Shown: positions 8,661 through 18,341 of the stretch, piece after piece
Layout of the letters: every line of letters starts with the position of its first letter
How positions within the stretch are numbered: position 1 is the stretch's first letter
DNA from: Vampirovibrio chlorellavorus
GTDB taxonomy: Bacteria > Cyanobacteriota > Vampirovibrionia > Vampirovibrionales > Vampirovibrionaceae
Assembly: GCA_001858525.1 (NCBI GenBank)
Contig: LAPX01000009.1
Span: 67,922-131,921, forward strand
Length of the DNA stretch: 64,000 nt
Direction: 5' to 3'
Translations under genes and position numbers: made by a program
Notes under the pieces: model-generated
Seen by the model: only the letters and a program-made list of their open reading frames with translations
The model's database searches: none
What the model was told of the DNA's origin: nothing

Positions 8661-8692
8661 AAAAAAAACCACTAGAGCGTGACTCTAGCGGT
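8661..8692 (-). terminator. Rho-independent terminator of TPR gene
   Basis: On the minus strand, CCGCTAGAGT, loop CACG, then CTCTAGTGG and a run of eight Ts. It lies 45 bases past the stop of the gene at 8737-9324. Confidence 0.85.
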
Positions 8693-8736
8693 ACAAGGTG
8701 TGTCCAGTGGAAAAGTTTGTGGAATGTCAGTCCAGG

Positions 8737-9324
8737 TTAATCTTGTGGCTGTGCCAGGGGCAGCAGCTCCATATTCAGCAAACGGGCTTTGGTACGCGCT
8801 TTTTGACGTTGCTCTGACAAGCGGGACAGAATGTGGCTGTAACAACTCAGCAGGTACTCATGCTCTTCTTTGGGCAAGCGGTTTTCACCACTGCGCAATA
8901 ACAGCTGGGCTTGCCGGTACTTTTTGAGCCGCAATAGCAAAACAATGTTCTGATCATAGAGACTGGGCAAGAGGAAATACTGATGGGGTCGAATCTGCTC
9001 AAAGGCTCGTACGCAACAGGTCAGCGCTTCCCGGTATTTGCCCAGAGCGTCTAGCACCCCGGCTTGAGAAATTAATGCCTCCACGCTGTCCGGGTTAATG
9101 GACAGGGCCAGGTTAAAGGTTTCCAGCGCATCCTGATCCCGATTGAGGCAGTATAAAATATCGCCGCGCAACACCAGGGCGCGCATGTCTTTGGGTTCCA
9201 GCTCCAATGTCTTTTCAACCATCCCCAAGGCCGACTCGTAATCGCCTTCGTAAATAAACAAATCCCCGGCTGTTTTTAAATACCGTTCCGCCGAAAAATT
9301 GAGAACCTTGCTCAAAAAATTCAT
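8737..9324 (-). CDS. TPR-repeat protein
   Basis: 195 aa from ATG 9324, with GAGGG 10 bases upstream; a GTG at 9342 is an alternative. At least three tetratricopeptide repeats span about residues 10-120 (LFIYEGDYESALGMVEKTLELEP, ILYCLNRDQDALETFNLALSINP, in parts). The C-terminal part is helical and basic. TPRs mediate protein-protein contacts; the partner is unknown. It has no signal peptide, so it is cytoplasmic. Confidence 0.75.
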   Translation of the reverse strand: MNFLSKVLNFSAERYLKTAGDLFIYEGDYESALGMVEKTLELEPKDMRALVLRGDILYCLNRDQDALETFNLALSINPDSVEALISQAGVLDALGKYREALTCCVRAFEQIRPHQYFLLPSLYDQNIVLLLRLKKYRQAQLLLRSGENRLPKEEHEYLLSCYSHILSRLSEQRQKARTKARLLNMELLPLAQPQD

Positions 9325-9342
9325 CCTGGCGACAACCCTCAC

Positions 9343-9779
9343 TCTCTCGTATGAATTCGTGGTTCTGATTTCCCAGTGTTTTTTGGAATCCCATCCCGAT
9401 TTCTGTAATCCATCTTAGCAAACCGTACGCATTTCACATGCGTAATATTTATGGAGCGGGTCGTAAAAGCGCACTCAGCCATACCTTAATTACTCTCAAA
9501 TCCCTGTAATCATTTATTTGTGTAGTCTGCAAGCAAGGTAAGCTACAAAAGCCTCGGCTGAATTGCTCAGGAGGAAAGTAATAAATCGTAACAATCAAAC
9601 CTCAATCCTAAATGAGGGTGACTGAGGGCTTTTGTTCCCAAAGTGAAGTTCAGGAATCAAAAAATAGGCTGACCCCGTTAAAACTGATCTCAAGAGTTTG
9701 GGGGAAGTGGCCGATATGGAAATGGCGCAAGATGAAATCAATGAATGCGCGTTAATTCCAATCGAATGGGTTACTATCA
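9343..9779. other. Intergenic region, no gene seen
   Basis: Between two divergent TPR genes. No open frame has a convincing start. AGGAGGAAAGTAATAA at about 9570 resembles a ribosome site but no ATG follows it. Confidence 0.4.
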
Positions 9780-11630
9780 ATGCTTTTCCATGGACACCTC
9801 AGAGACAGTCACCACTGTCACAATCTTTTCCGGACCCTGGCGACTTCTGGCTTGCTGGTCTTTAGCCTGAGTTTGGCCTTGAGCCCGGAAGCCATGGCCC
9901 AACGAACCACCCTGAGGGGGGCGGCTTCCTACACCCAGGATGATATTGATCTCCCGCTGCCCAATTACTACACCCGGCCCTATTATCCGCACAGCACCAC
10001 CATTCAGCGCGCGGATCGCTATGCGGATCAGTTCAAACTGAAGGCTGCGGAGAGCCTGTACAACGAAATTCTGGATCAAAACCCAAGATCGGCAGCGGCC
10101 TGGAACGGGTTGGGCAAAGTGGCCTTTTATAAAACCACCTCCTCCAACCAAAACCTGCGGGATGAGCAGGATCGGTTGCGGGCGGAGGCCCGACAGAGTT
10201 TTCTCAATGCCCTGCGTTACCAGCCCGGCTACGTGGAAGCCCAGGTCAATCTGGCCCGGGTGCTGATGGAAGAGGGGCGCATGAGCGAGGCCGGAGAATG
10301 GTTGCAGAAAGCCTTGTGGTTTGGCCCCAGAGATTACCGGACCCTGGCCGGACAGGGTGAGTGGCTGGTCCGAAAGGAGCGCTACGATGAGGCCGTGCCT
10401 TATCTCCGGCGATCCATTCAATTGAATTCAGCGGGAGACAGTGCCCACTACTTTTTAGGAACGGCTTACGCCGCTTTGAACCGCCAGGATGATGCCCTGG
10501 ATCAGTTTCAAACCACCATTTGGCTGAATCCCAACAACGCCCCGGCCCATTATCAAATGGGGCTGATTTATCAGAAACAGGGCAACGGCTCGGCAGCGGT
10601 GGAGCATTACCAGACCGCCCTGCATTTGAAACCGGAATTGTACACCGCCCGGGAACAACTGGCCAAATACCTGGAGGACAAGGGCGATCTCAGTCAGTCC
10701 CTGTTTCACTGGAAGCGCCTGCAAGAATCCTACCCAGGCGATTGGGAGATGACCCATCGTATTGCTCGCCTGTCCCTTAAAAATCAGCAGCCGGATGTGG
10801 CCATAGCCCAGTATCGGCAGTGGATGAAGGAGCACCCGTATGACACCCAGCGGGCGGAAACGGGACTCTCTGTAGCCAAGACGGAGCTGGCCAAACTAAA
10901 AATGCGGGATGCTGACTATATCAGCCAAGGCGAGGCCAAGCGATATGTGGAGCAAGCGCTGGACTATCAGCCCAATAATTTTGAGGCCCGTATGCTCAGT
11001 GCCAAGCTGGATCGGGAAATGGGTGGGGCCAAATCACCGCTTGCTGGCAAGGAGCCGGGCATGGTGGATGTGGCTTTGCGCCAGCCCAGCCAGCAACCGT
11101 ATCAATCGTTTGAACAGGGGCGCCTGTGGTTGGCCCGCTACCAGTTCGGTCAGGCCGAAACCGCCTTTCGGGAAGCCCGTCGGGTGGGGGAAGGCAACCG
11201 GAATGACATGGTCTTTGGAGAGTTGTTCCTGAATATGGGTATGCCCGAACTGGCTCAGGAGTGCTTTAGAAAGGTGCTCATCAGTCAACCGGCCAACGCC
11301 TCCGCCCAAATGGGCACCTATAAAGCCAAAGAAGCCCAGATGAAATCCCGGGAATTGATGGCCGAAGCGCTGGACATTAGTAACCGTGAGAATTGGACTG
11401 TGTCCATCGATAAGCTGGAACGGGCCCTCACCCAGAACATCAAGAACGCGGAAGCGCATTACCGGCTGGGCCAGTTGTACGAGAAAACCCGTCAGTACGC
11501 CCAAGCGGCGGATCATTACTACGCCTACATCAATCTGGCCCCGCAGGGGGATTGGGTGGATACGGCCAAAACCCGCATTGGCAAACTGACTGAAAAAATG
11601 GCCCGTAACGCCTACGGCAGCGCCTCCTGA
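9780..11630 (+). CDS. Exported TPR-repeat protein
   Basis: 616 aa. An N-terminal export signal (FRTLATSGLLVFSLSLALSP, then EAMA-Q, cleavage near residue 40) is followed by a short unstructured segment. About nine TPR repeats follow from residue 75 to the end, such as AAWNGLGKVAFYK, AAAWNGL and AHYFLGTAYAALNRQDDALD. It is likely periplasmic or surface-exposed and acts as a scaffold. No enzymatic domain is visible. The exact start is uncertain because the ribosome site is weak. Such TPR proteins are often tied to envelope or pilus complexes, but nothing adjacent confirms this. Confidence 0.8.
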   Translation: MLFHGHLRDSHHCHNLFRTLATSGLLVFSLSLALSPEAMAQRTTLRGAASYTQDDIDLPLPNYYTRPYYPHSTTIQRADRYADQFKLKAAESLYNEILDQNPRSAAAWNGLGKVAFYKTTSSNQNLRDEQDRLRAEARQSFLNALRYQPGYVEAQVNLARVLMEEGRMSEAGEWLQKALWFGPRDYRTLAGQGEWLVRKERYDEAVPYLRRSIQLNSAGDSAHYFLGTAYAALNRQDDALDQFQTTIWLNPNNAPAHYQMGLIYQKQGNGSAAVEHYQTALHLKPELYTAREQLAKYLEDKGDLSQSLFHWKRLQESYPGDWEMTHRIARLSLKNQQPDVAIAQYRQWMKEHPYDTQRAETGLSVAKTELAKLKMRDADYISQGEAKRYVEQALDYQPNNFEARMLSAKLDREMGGAKSPLAGKEPGMVDVALRQPSQQPYQSFEQGRLWLARYQFGQAETAFREARRVGEGNRNDMVFGELFLNMGMPELAQECFRKVLISQPANASAQMGTYKAKEAQMKSRELMAEALDISNRENWTVSIDKLERALTQNIKNAEAHYRLGQLYEKTRQYAQAADHYYAYINLAPQGDWVDTAKTRIGKLTEKMARNAYGSAS

Positions 11631-11812
11631 TAGGACAGCAAATCCCAAAGCACATTTGGCTAAGGCTGCTTCGGTTGGGCTTTTTCTTTCAAAGTTTTGG
11701 GTTTTAGGCTATACTTTTCAATGTTTTAAGGAGCGGATACCTTTATTGTCAGCGTCCTGCTGCGTTCCCATTGTGGTATCCGAGTCCCCAGTTACTCAGA
11801 TTTTCAAAATGA

Positions 11813-14665
11813 TTGGCTCTCTCAATGAGTCTTTTCTCAAATCCATCGAAGGCAAGTTCAGCCCCATTCGCTCCTCAATCCTACCAACCGATTAATAAAC
11901 GGTTTCTTGAGGAAGAAATTCTGCCCCACGTTTTTAAACCGGCCCGCTATCTGGGACTGGAACAAGGGACATATCACAAGCCGTTTGCCCAGTCGGCCGT
12001 GCGCATGGCGGTGGCTTTCCCCGATCTCTACGAAATCGGCTTTTCCAATTACGCCTTAAAAATGCTGTATTCGCTGGTCAACCAGCAGCCCGATTACATG
12101 TGCGATCGGGTGTATGCGCCTGCCCCGGACTTCAAGGAGAAAATCCTGGCCCATCAGCTTCCGCTGTATGGGGTGGAGAGCTTTGTGCCTTTAAAGCACT
12201 TTGATGTTCTGGCCTTTTCCCTGCAATACGAGCTGAACTACACCACCATCTTTGGTCTGCTGGAAACCGCCCAAATCCCATTTCGCAGTGTGGACCGATA
12301 CAGTGAGGCTTATCCCCTCCTGATTGCCGGTGGACCAGGCAGTGCCAATCCCATGCCGCTGGCCCCGTTTTTCGATGCCTTTATTATTGGCGATGGGGAA
12401 GAGGTGCTGCTGGAGGCGCTGGCCACTGTTCGGCAAGGGAAGAAAGACCGTCTGCCCAAAGCCGAATTGCTGAAACGACTGGGGCAACTGGAAGGTCTGT
12501 ATATTCCGGGTGTGACTGAGAAAGCCTACAAACGGATTGTGGATATCGCTGAAAATCCGGTAGATGTGGCCCCTTTAATTCCCCTGATTGGGGCCGTGCA
12601 TGATCGCATTACCGTGGAAGCCCGCCGGGGCTGCGATCGCATGTGTCGCTTCTGCCAACCCTGCTTTATTAACTTGCCTGTTCGGGAACAAAGTATTGAA
12701 AACATCAAGCAATCGGCCCTGAAGGAAATTCAAAAGACCGGCTACGAAGAGTGTTCGCTGTTATCGCTCTCCATTGCCGATTACTCCTACTTCAAACCGC
12801 TCATTCTGGAAGTGGCGGAAGCCTTGGCCGATGAAAATGTGTCGTTGTCCTTGCCCAGTCAACGCGCGGATCGCTTCAGTCTGGATGTGGCCGAAGCCGT
12901 GCAAAGCATTCGCAAAAGCACCCTGACCTTCGCCCCGGAAGCCGGTACGGCCCGCTTGCGGGATGTCATCAACAAAAACCTGACCGATGCCGAGATTATG
13001 AACGCGGTGACCACGGCCTATCGGGCTGGCTGGAACAAGGTCAAGCTCTATTTTATGATTGGCTTGCCCACCGAAACGCATGATGATCTGGATGGCATTG
13101 TGGATTTGATTCGCCGGATGCAGCAGACCTGTCTGGAAATCAAGCGGGAACCGGGCCTGTCCATGAAGCATTTTCTGGACATTAACGTGACCCTGTCCAA
13201 CTTTGTGCCCAAGCCGCACACGCCGTTCCAATGGTTCCCCCAGGACACCATGGAGCAGCTGTACCACAAGATTGAGTACCTGAGAGAACAGTTCAAGCAG
13301 TTTAAAGGCGTCAAGCTGAACTTTACGGATCCAGAAATTAGCAAGCTGGAAGCGGTCATTTCCCGAGCGGGAACGGAACTGGCTGACGTGATTGAAGCCG
13401 CCTATCGCAAGGGTGCTTATCTCGATGCCTGGGACGATTTGCGGAACTTTGACCGCTGGTTTGAGGCACTGGAGGAAAAGGGCATTCATTATGAAGCCTA
13501 TACCCGTGACCGGTGCTGCGATTTGGATGAAGTCTTGCCTTGGGACGCCATTGATGTGGGCTTGACCAAGTCCTGGTTGCAGGAAGAGTACAAGAAGGCC
13601 ACCCAGGCCAGCAGTACCACCCCCTGCTTTGAGACCTGCAGTGTGTGTGGGGTGTGCGGGGCTTACAGCACCTGGCCCAAGTTTATTGAAACGCCTACTT
13701 TCAAGAACGTGAAGCGCATCCAGAACACCATGGATCAGGCGATGGGCCAGCCAGAGTTGCCCAACAATTCGAAAGATCCGGTGTGCAAAGTGCGTCTGAC
13801 CCTTCAAAAGCTAGGGGATTTGCGCTTTATCTCGCATCTGGATTGGCTGCGGATGGTTTACCGGGCCATTGCCCGCAGTAAATTGCCGGTTGCCTACAGC
13901 AAGGGTTTTAATCCGCGCCCTAAAATCGGCTTTTCCCCGGCCTTGCCCTTATTCACCCAAGCCGAGGCCGAGTATCTGGACATTGAGCTTGTGACACCCA
14001 TGACCGGGGTTCGGGAAAAGCTGAACGCCTTCTTGCCACCGCAAAGCCAGATTCTGGAGGAAGTCATGCTCCCGCTTTCAGTGCCCAGCATTGATATGGG
14101 CATTGAAGCCCTGCAGTATCGGGCAAGTTACTCCACTGGTACGACTTGCACCGATCCGCAATCACAGGTTAATATGAGTGAGCGCATTGCGTTTCTGAAA
14201 TCACAATCGATTTTGCCAGTCGAAGTCGAGGTTACCCAGAAATCAGGGTCTCGCAAGCGCACCACAAAAAAAGTTTTAGATTTAGTACCATACCTTGAAA
14301 CGCTTGAGGTCGACGGAAACGGTCAGGTTTCCTTCACCCTTCGAAGGCTAAAGCCCGAAGGTGCGCGTCAAATCCAATCGGGAGATTCCCAGCCGGAACA
14401 CGCCGACCAGACGAACGGGGTAGAAACGGGAAATGATGACTCAATTAGCCCATCCGCACGGCCTCAAAGTGGCCAGAACGTTGAAGAGAGTAACGTTCTG
14501 TCTTTGCAGCCGGTTTTAGAGGCTGGGCCCAGTTCTGTCAAACCCTCCTGGGTGCTAGATTTAATCAATCCAACCGTACAGTGGTCGTTGACCCGAACCT
14601 GTATTGTTCTGGATGCCAAGAGCAAACCAAAGCCAGCGGAGCTGTCCGCCGTTTGCAGCGGGTAA
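11813..14665 (+). CDS. Radical SAM protein fused to DUF2344 domain
   Basis: 950 aa from TTG 11813; ATG 11825 is an equally good start. The N-terminal half has a B12-binding-like leader followed by a radical SAM domain with the cluster motif RGCDRMCRFC (CxxxCxxC) near residue 280. The later Cys-rich block CFETCSVCGVCGAYS lies near 605-620. The C-terminal part (from VCKVRLTLQKLGDLRFISHLDWLR, in part, near 665) is the DUF2344 domain. This fusion, known in cyanobacteria and Clostridia, often sits upstream of an RNase E/G gene, as it does here, which hints at a link to RNA or ribosome maturation. The substrate is unknown. Residues 850-900 form a low-complexity, polar insertion. Confidence 0.88.
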   Translation: MALSMSLFSNPSKASSAPFAPQSYQPINKRFLEEEILPHVFKPARYLGLEQGTYHKPFAQSAVRMAVAFPDLYEIGFSNYALKMLYSLVNQQPDYMCDRVYAPAPDFKEKILAHQLPLYGVESFVPLKHFDVLAFSLQYELNYTTIFGLLETAQIPFRSVDRYSEAYPLLIAGGPGSANPMPLAPFFDAFIIGDGEEVLLEALATVRQGKKDRLPKAELLKRLGQLEGLYIPGVTEKAYKRIVDIAENPVDVAPLIPLIGAVHDRITVEARRGCDRMCRFCQPCFINLPVREQSIENIKQSALKEIQKTGYEECSLLSLSIADYSYFKPLILEVAEALADENVSLSLPSQRADRFSLDVAEAVQSIRKSTLTFAPEAGTARLRDVINKNLTDAEIMNAVTTAYRAGWNKVKLYFMIGLPTETHDDLDGIVDLIRRMQQTCLEIKREPGLSMKHFLDINVTLSNFVPKPHTPFQWFPQDTMEQLYHKIEYLREQFKQFKGVKLNFTDPEISKLEAVISRAGTELADVIEAAYRKGAYLDAWDDLRNFDRWFEALEEKGIHYEAYTRDRCCDLDEVLPWDAIDVGLTKSWLQEEYKKATQASSTTPCFETCSVCGVCGAYSTWPKFIETPTFKNVKRIQNTMDQAMGQPELPNNSKDPVCKVRLTLQKLGDLRFISHLDWLRMVYRAIARSKLPVAYSKGFNPRPKIGFSPALPLFTQAEAEYLDIELVTPMTGVREKLNAFLPPQSQILEEVMLPLSVPSIDMGIEALQYRASYSTGTTCTDPQSQVNMSERIAFLKSQSILPVEVEVTQKSGSRKRTTKKVLDLVPYLETLEVDGNGQVSFTLRRLKPEGARQIQSGDSQPEHADQTNGVETGNDDSISPSARPQSGQNVEESNVLSLQPVLEAGPSSVKPSWVLDLINPTVQWSLTRTCIVLDAKSKPKPAELSAVCSG

Positions 14666-14752
14666 TCCAGAGAGGCAAGAGAAAGCAGATCCAAAGTTTT
14701 ATAACAGATTCTAAATGCATTAAAAGTTTTTTAAATTTTAAGGATTTCAGTG

Positions 14753-17041
14753 ATGGCAAAACGCAAAATTATCATTTCGGAGAACGACAACATCGCCGCC
14801 TTAATGGAGGACGATCGGGCTGTGGAATTTATCATCCACCGGGGCGACATGCTCTTGGGGGATGTGTATCTGGCCACTGTGGAAAATATTCTTCCCAGTA
14901 TTGATGCCGCCTTTGTGAACGTGGGCGGGGACAAGATGGGCTTTTTGCACTCCAGCGACGTGCCGGGAAAAGGGGATTTGAAAAATCGCCTGGAGCCCAA
15001 ACAGCAACTGGTGGTGCAAATCATGAAAGAACCCACCGGGCACAAAGGCCCCCGGGTCAGCACCAACATCAGCTTGCCGGGCCGCTTTTTGGTCATGATG
15101 CCCGAATCCAAGGGGATTAGCATCTCTCGCAAGATTGTGGAAACCGCCGAGCGTTCCCGCTTAAAGTCCGTGGTCAGCCTGATTAAACCGCCGGGCGTGG
15201 GCGTGATCATCCGTACGGAAGCCTCTAACCAGAAAGAATCTGATATTACCGAAGACTTTGAAACCTTGCTGGAGCGCTGGCAGAACATTGTGTCCATGGC
15301 CGATACGGCCAGCCCGCCTACTTTGTTGTACCGGGATCAGGATCTGCTGTACCGGGTCATCCGGGAAGCGGTGACCGAGGACGTCACCGAGATTGTGGTA
15401 GATACCGCTTTTGGCCAGCAACGGGCTCAACAATTGCTGCAAAACTGGAATATGGACAAAGGGGTCAAAGTGACCCACTACCAAGGCACTCAGCCCATTT
15501 TGGTGGGTACTGGCGTGGACAAGGAAATCAAGCTGGCCCTGAACACCAAAGTGCCGTTGCCCAGTGGCGGTTACCTGTACATTCAGCCCACCGAAGCCTT
15601 GACCGTGGTTGATGTCAACTCCGGTAAATTTACCAGCCTGCAATCCCAGGCGGAAACCATCAAGCTCACCAACCTGGAAGCTTGCAAGGAGATCGCCCGA
15701 CAGCTGCGCCTGCGTAACATCGGCGGGATGATCATTGTGGACTTTATCGATATGGAGTCCCGGGCCAATCAGTTGACTGTGCTGCAAAGCTTTGAGAACG
15801 AACTGGCCCCGGATAAATCCAAGCCGCAAATTGGCCAGCTTTCCGATTTGGGACTGGTGGAAATGACTCGCCATCGTCAGGGACAATCCTTGAGCGAGAT
15901 TTTCACCCGCCGTTGCCATTCCTGCGGCGGCACTGGGCACGCTCTGGAAGAATTTAGCTGGATGCACGGGGGCGAAGGTGATAGCCGTGGCGGTCGTCAT
16001 CAGCAAGGTCGCAGCAAATTGCCCACCCGGCAGCCCAATCGCTTGCAGCAATTGCCCAAGCCCGCTGCCTCGCTCAGCAATAAAAAGGACAAGGCCCGAG
16101 TGGCATTGGGCAATCTGGCCGAAGTGGCCATCCAGAAGAAGGGTGAGCCGCAAGGCCCACAATCCACGATTACCCCTGGCACCGTGCTGTTGAACAATCT
16201 GGCCAACAAGAAAAATCCTCAGGTGGAGCAAGAAAGCTGGCTGGAGCACTTCACGGAGAAACTGAACAAACTGGCAGGGGTGCGCTTGTCCGCTGTGGCC
16301 AAGTTGTCCTTTATGCCCAACGGCATTAACAGCGTTCTGACCCGCATTAACCCCAAGGCCAACGACATTGTGACCCTGGTGCACTCCATTGAGAATTCCG
16401 CCCACATGCCGTTCCTGGAACGCCGGGATTTGGAAGAGTCCGCTGATTTTGATGAGGACGGTAACGAGGACGGTGGCGATGAAGCGGCTGAGGAATCGGG
16501 GGATGAGGCTGAAGAAGTGGTCGCTGAAGGTCGCTTGAAACCCGGTATGGCCCACGGAAAAGTCCGTCGTGGTCGCTCCTTACGGGATGAAATCGTCTCT
16601 GATTTGGCAGACAGTCAATCGGAACCGGATGAAATCACTGAAGCCAGTGCAGAAATGGCGGAAACTCTGGAACCCGTTGAGTTACTGCTGGATGCCTCTG
16701 ATGAGGAAGAGATTGAGCAGCCTGCCGAAGTGGTTGAAAAGCCCCGTCGAGGTCGTGCCATCAAGCGCAGCGCTGAAATTATTGACGAATTGCCCGAGTT
16801 GCCCCTGGAAACCGAATTGCTGGACGAGGGGGACGGGGTCGATGACGATGAGTTACTGCCTTCCTTGCTGGATGACACCGATGATTCCGATGATTTTGAA
16901 GACGGTGACGACGAATTTGACGCGGATGAAAGCGGTGGAGGCACCGCGGTGGCCGTAGCCCAGTCGGAAGCGGCTAAAAATCGCCGTCGCGGTGGACGCC
17001 CTGCCAAGCGCAGTTTAAAAAAGCCGCCCACCAAGCGCTAG
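14753..17041 (+). CDS. rne: Ribonuclease E/G
   Basis: 762 aa from ATG 14753. The N-terminal half is the conserved catalytic unit. It comprises an S1 RNA-binding segment (GDVYLATVENILPSIDAAFVN in parts, residues 30-100), a 5'-sensor/RNase H-like region, and the DNase I-like active site with VVDVNSGKFT and IIVDFIDMES holding the two metal-binding aspartates. RCHSCGGTGH near residue 390 is the Zn-link for tetramer formation. After about residue 430 the sequence becomes low-complexity. From 565 on it is strongly acidic (DEDGNEDGGDEAAEESGDEA) with basic RRGR patches and a basic end. That scaffold-like tail suggests a degradosome hub. Rne versus Rng naming is not decided by sequence alone. Confidence 0.92.
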   Translation: MAKRKIIISENDNIAALMEDDRAVEFIIHRGDMLLGDVYLATVENILPSIDAAFVNVGGDKMGFLHSSDVPGKGDLKNRLEPKQQLVVQIMKEPTGHKGPRVSTNISLPGRFLVMMPESKGISISRKIVETAERSRLKSVVSLIKPPGVGVIIRTEASNQKESDITEDFETLLERWQNIVSMADTASPPTLLYRDQDLLYRVIREAVTEDVTEIVVDTAFGQQRAQQLLQNWNMDKGVKVTHYQGTQPILVGTGVDKEIKLALNTKVPLPSGGYLYIQPTEALTVVDVNSGKFTSLQSQAETIKLTNLEACKEIARQLRLRNIGGMIIVDFIDMESRANQLTVLQSFENELAPDKSKPQIGQLSDLGLVEMTRHRQGQSLSEIFTRRCHSCGGTGHALEEFSWMHGGEGDSRGGRHQQGRSKLPTRQPNRLQQLPKPAASLSNKKDKARVALGNLAEVAIQKKGEPQGPQSTITPGTVLLNNLANKKNPQVEQESWLEHFTEKLNKLAGVRLSAVAKLSFMPNGINSVLTRINPKANDIVTLVHSIENSAHMPFLERRDLEESADFDEDGNEDGGDEAAEESGDEAEEVVAEGRLKPGMAHGKVRRGRSLRDEIVSDLADSQSEPDEITEASAEMAETLEPVELLLDASDEEEIEQPAEVVEKPRRGRAIKRSAEIIDELPELPLETELLDEGDGVDDDELLPSLLDDTDDSDDFEDGDDEFDADESGGGTAVAVAQSEAAKNRRRGGRPAKRSLKKPPTKR

Positions 17042-17064
17042 ACAAACTAAATCCAAAGAACACC

Positions 17065-17096
17065 AAAAAGCCTGAAGTAAACGCTTCAGGCTTTTT
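17065..17096 (+). terminator. Rho-independent terminator of rne
   Basis: AAAAAGCCTGAAG, loop TAAACG, then CTTCAGGCTTTTT. A perfect stem with flanking A and T runs, 24 bases past the stop codon. Confidence 0.9.
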
Positions 17097-17130
17097 AAAT
17101 TCAGAGAAGGAGGGGCAATATTATTTTTAA

Positions 17131-17273
17131 GGTAAGTATCCCTTCACAACACGTTTGTAACTGTTTGAGTACAGCGAGTTAAAAAAGCGTGCATCCAGCC
17201 CTTAGCTTGGATGCTTTTGGATTTGTTTGAGCTGAACGCAGTTTTAGAAACTTGTTGTGAAGGGATACTTACC
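17131..17273. repeat. 143-bp MITE with 21-bp perfect inverted ends
   Basis: GGTAAGTATCCCTTCACAAC plus A (17131-17151) is the exact reverse complement of 17253-17273. The interior carries a second hairpin (GCATCCA/TGGATGC around 17190-17213). A 13-bp partial copy of the right end (TGTTGTGAAGGGA) lies just outside, at 17282-17294. It encodes no protein. It reads as a non-autonomous transposable element. Confidence 0.75.
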
Positions 17274-17308
17274 ATGTTTAATGTTGTGAAGGGAGCCTGA
17301 CCTGATTG

Positions 17309-17677
17309 TTAAAAATGCATGGCCAGCAGGCGTTCCACATGATGCCCGCCAATAATGTGCTGTTCCACGATTTCAGCCACATCGTCCGGTTCCACGTTGT
17401 AATACCAGACCCCAGCCGGATAAATGAGCACGGCTGGTCCAATAGCGCACAATCCCACCGATCCGCAGGTGGTTACAATCACAGTGCCTTCCATGGATCC
17501 CCGTTTGCCATATAGTAATCCTTTTTCGGCCAGCACTTCCCAGAATTTGGCCAGGGTGGCCTCGCTGTTGTTCTTGCTGCAGGAGGTTCCGGTACATACA
17601 AACACGTGGGTGTTGATGTTGGCTTTGGTCACGGGGGCTTTCAGGGCCAGTTCCGTGGGGTCCAGTTGCGTTTTCAT
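17309..17677 (-). CDS. Thioredoxin-like [2Fe-2S] ferredoxin
   Basis: 122 aa from ATG 17677, chosen because AGGAAG lies 8 bases upstream. The pattern CTGTSC near residue 29 and TTCGSVGLC near residue 68 gives the four cysteines of the thioredoxin-fold [2Fe-2S] ferredoxin family. The segment GPAVLIYPAGVWYYNV is also typical of it. These proteins carry electrons, or form subunits of NADH-oxidising complexes. Here the protein stands alone, so its partner is unknown. Confidence 0.88.
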   Translation of the reverse strand: MKTQLDPTELALKAPVTKANINTHVFVCTGTSCSKNNSEATLAKFWEVLAEKGLLYGKRGSMEGTVIVTTCGSVGLCAIGPAVLIYPAGVWYYNVEPDDVAEIVEQHIIGGHHVERLLAMHF

Positions 17678-17844
17678 GGCTAGCACTTCCTCAGGTCCAA
17701 AAAATGATTCAGTTGTATCAGTTGAGTCGTATCAGTTGAGAATGAGATGTAGAAGGTCAATTATAGTTCAAGCGAGCGCGTTTTATTTAACCGGAATTTC
17801 AGCTAAAGTATAGGCTAAAGATGTTTTGAGGTGGAGATTTCCCC

Positions 17845-18324
17845 ATGAGCGAACAACTGATAAACAAAGACGCCATTGGTCAGGCCATTGGCCGCATTCC
17901 CAGTGGGGTGTTTATTATTACCGCCCAGCGCGGCGAGCAGAAAATCGGCATGATGGGCTCCTGGGTGGCTCAGGCTGGGTTTGAACCGCCCGTGATTTCG
18001 GTGGCAGTGCACCAGGATCGCGAAATTTACAAGGTGATTGAGGAAACGGGTCGTTTCAGCGTGAATGTGCTGAGTAACGAGAACATGAACCTGATGAAAG
18101 CGTTTTCTCGCTACACCCCCGAACAATTTAATGAAGTGCCTCATGAGATCAGCGAAAACGGCATTGTGCTGACCGAAGCGGTGGCCGTGATGCACTGTCG
18201 GTTTGTGGGTAAATGCACGCTCAGCGAGCATCACCTGTTTTTGGGTGAAGTGATTGACGGGGCGTACCTGAACCACGAGCAAGCCCCCATGGTGCATTTG
18301 CGCAAATCCGGCTTTAACTACTAA
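17845..18324 (+). CDS. Flavin reductase-like FMN-binding protein
   Basis: 159 aa. The flavin reductase-like domain (DIM6/NTAB type) covers the full length: AIGRIPSGVFIITAQRG, then GMMGSWVAQAGFEPPVISVAVHQDR in part, then FSVNVLSNENMNLMKAFSR. Family members bind FMN and reduce flavin or serve an oxygenase or flavodiiron partner. In cyanobacteria this module is fused to flavodiiron proteins, but here it is free-standing. The DUF167 gene follows after 17 bases, so they are probably cotranscribed. Confidence 0.85.
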   Translation: MSEQLINKDAIGQAIGRIPSGVFIITAQRGEQKIGMMGSWVAQAGFEPPVISVAVHQDREIYKVIEETGRFSVNVLSNENMNLMKAFSRYTPEQFNEVPHEISENGIVLTEAVAVMHCRFVGKCTLSEHHLFLGEVIDGAYLNHEQAPMVHLRKSGFNY

Positions 18325-18341
18325 TAGTCTGTGGATTTTTC

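Noticed and set aside
16615-17034. Ser-rich minus-strand frame opposite the rne tail
   Set aside because: It is the complement of the Asp/Glu codons in the acidic tail; no start signal.
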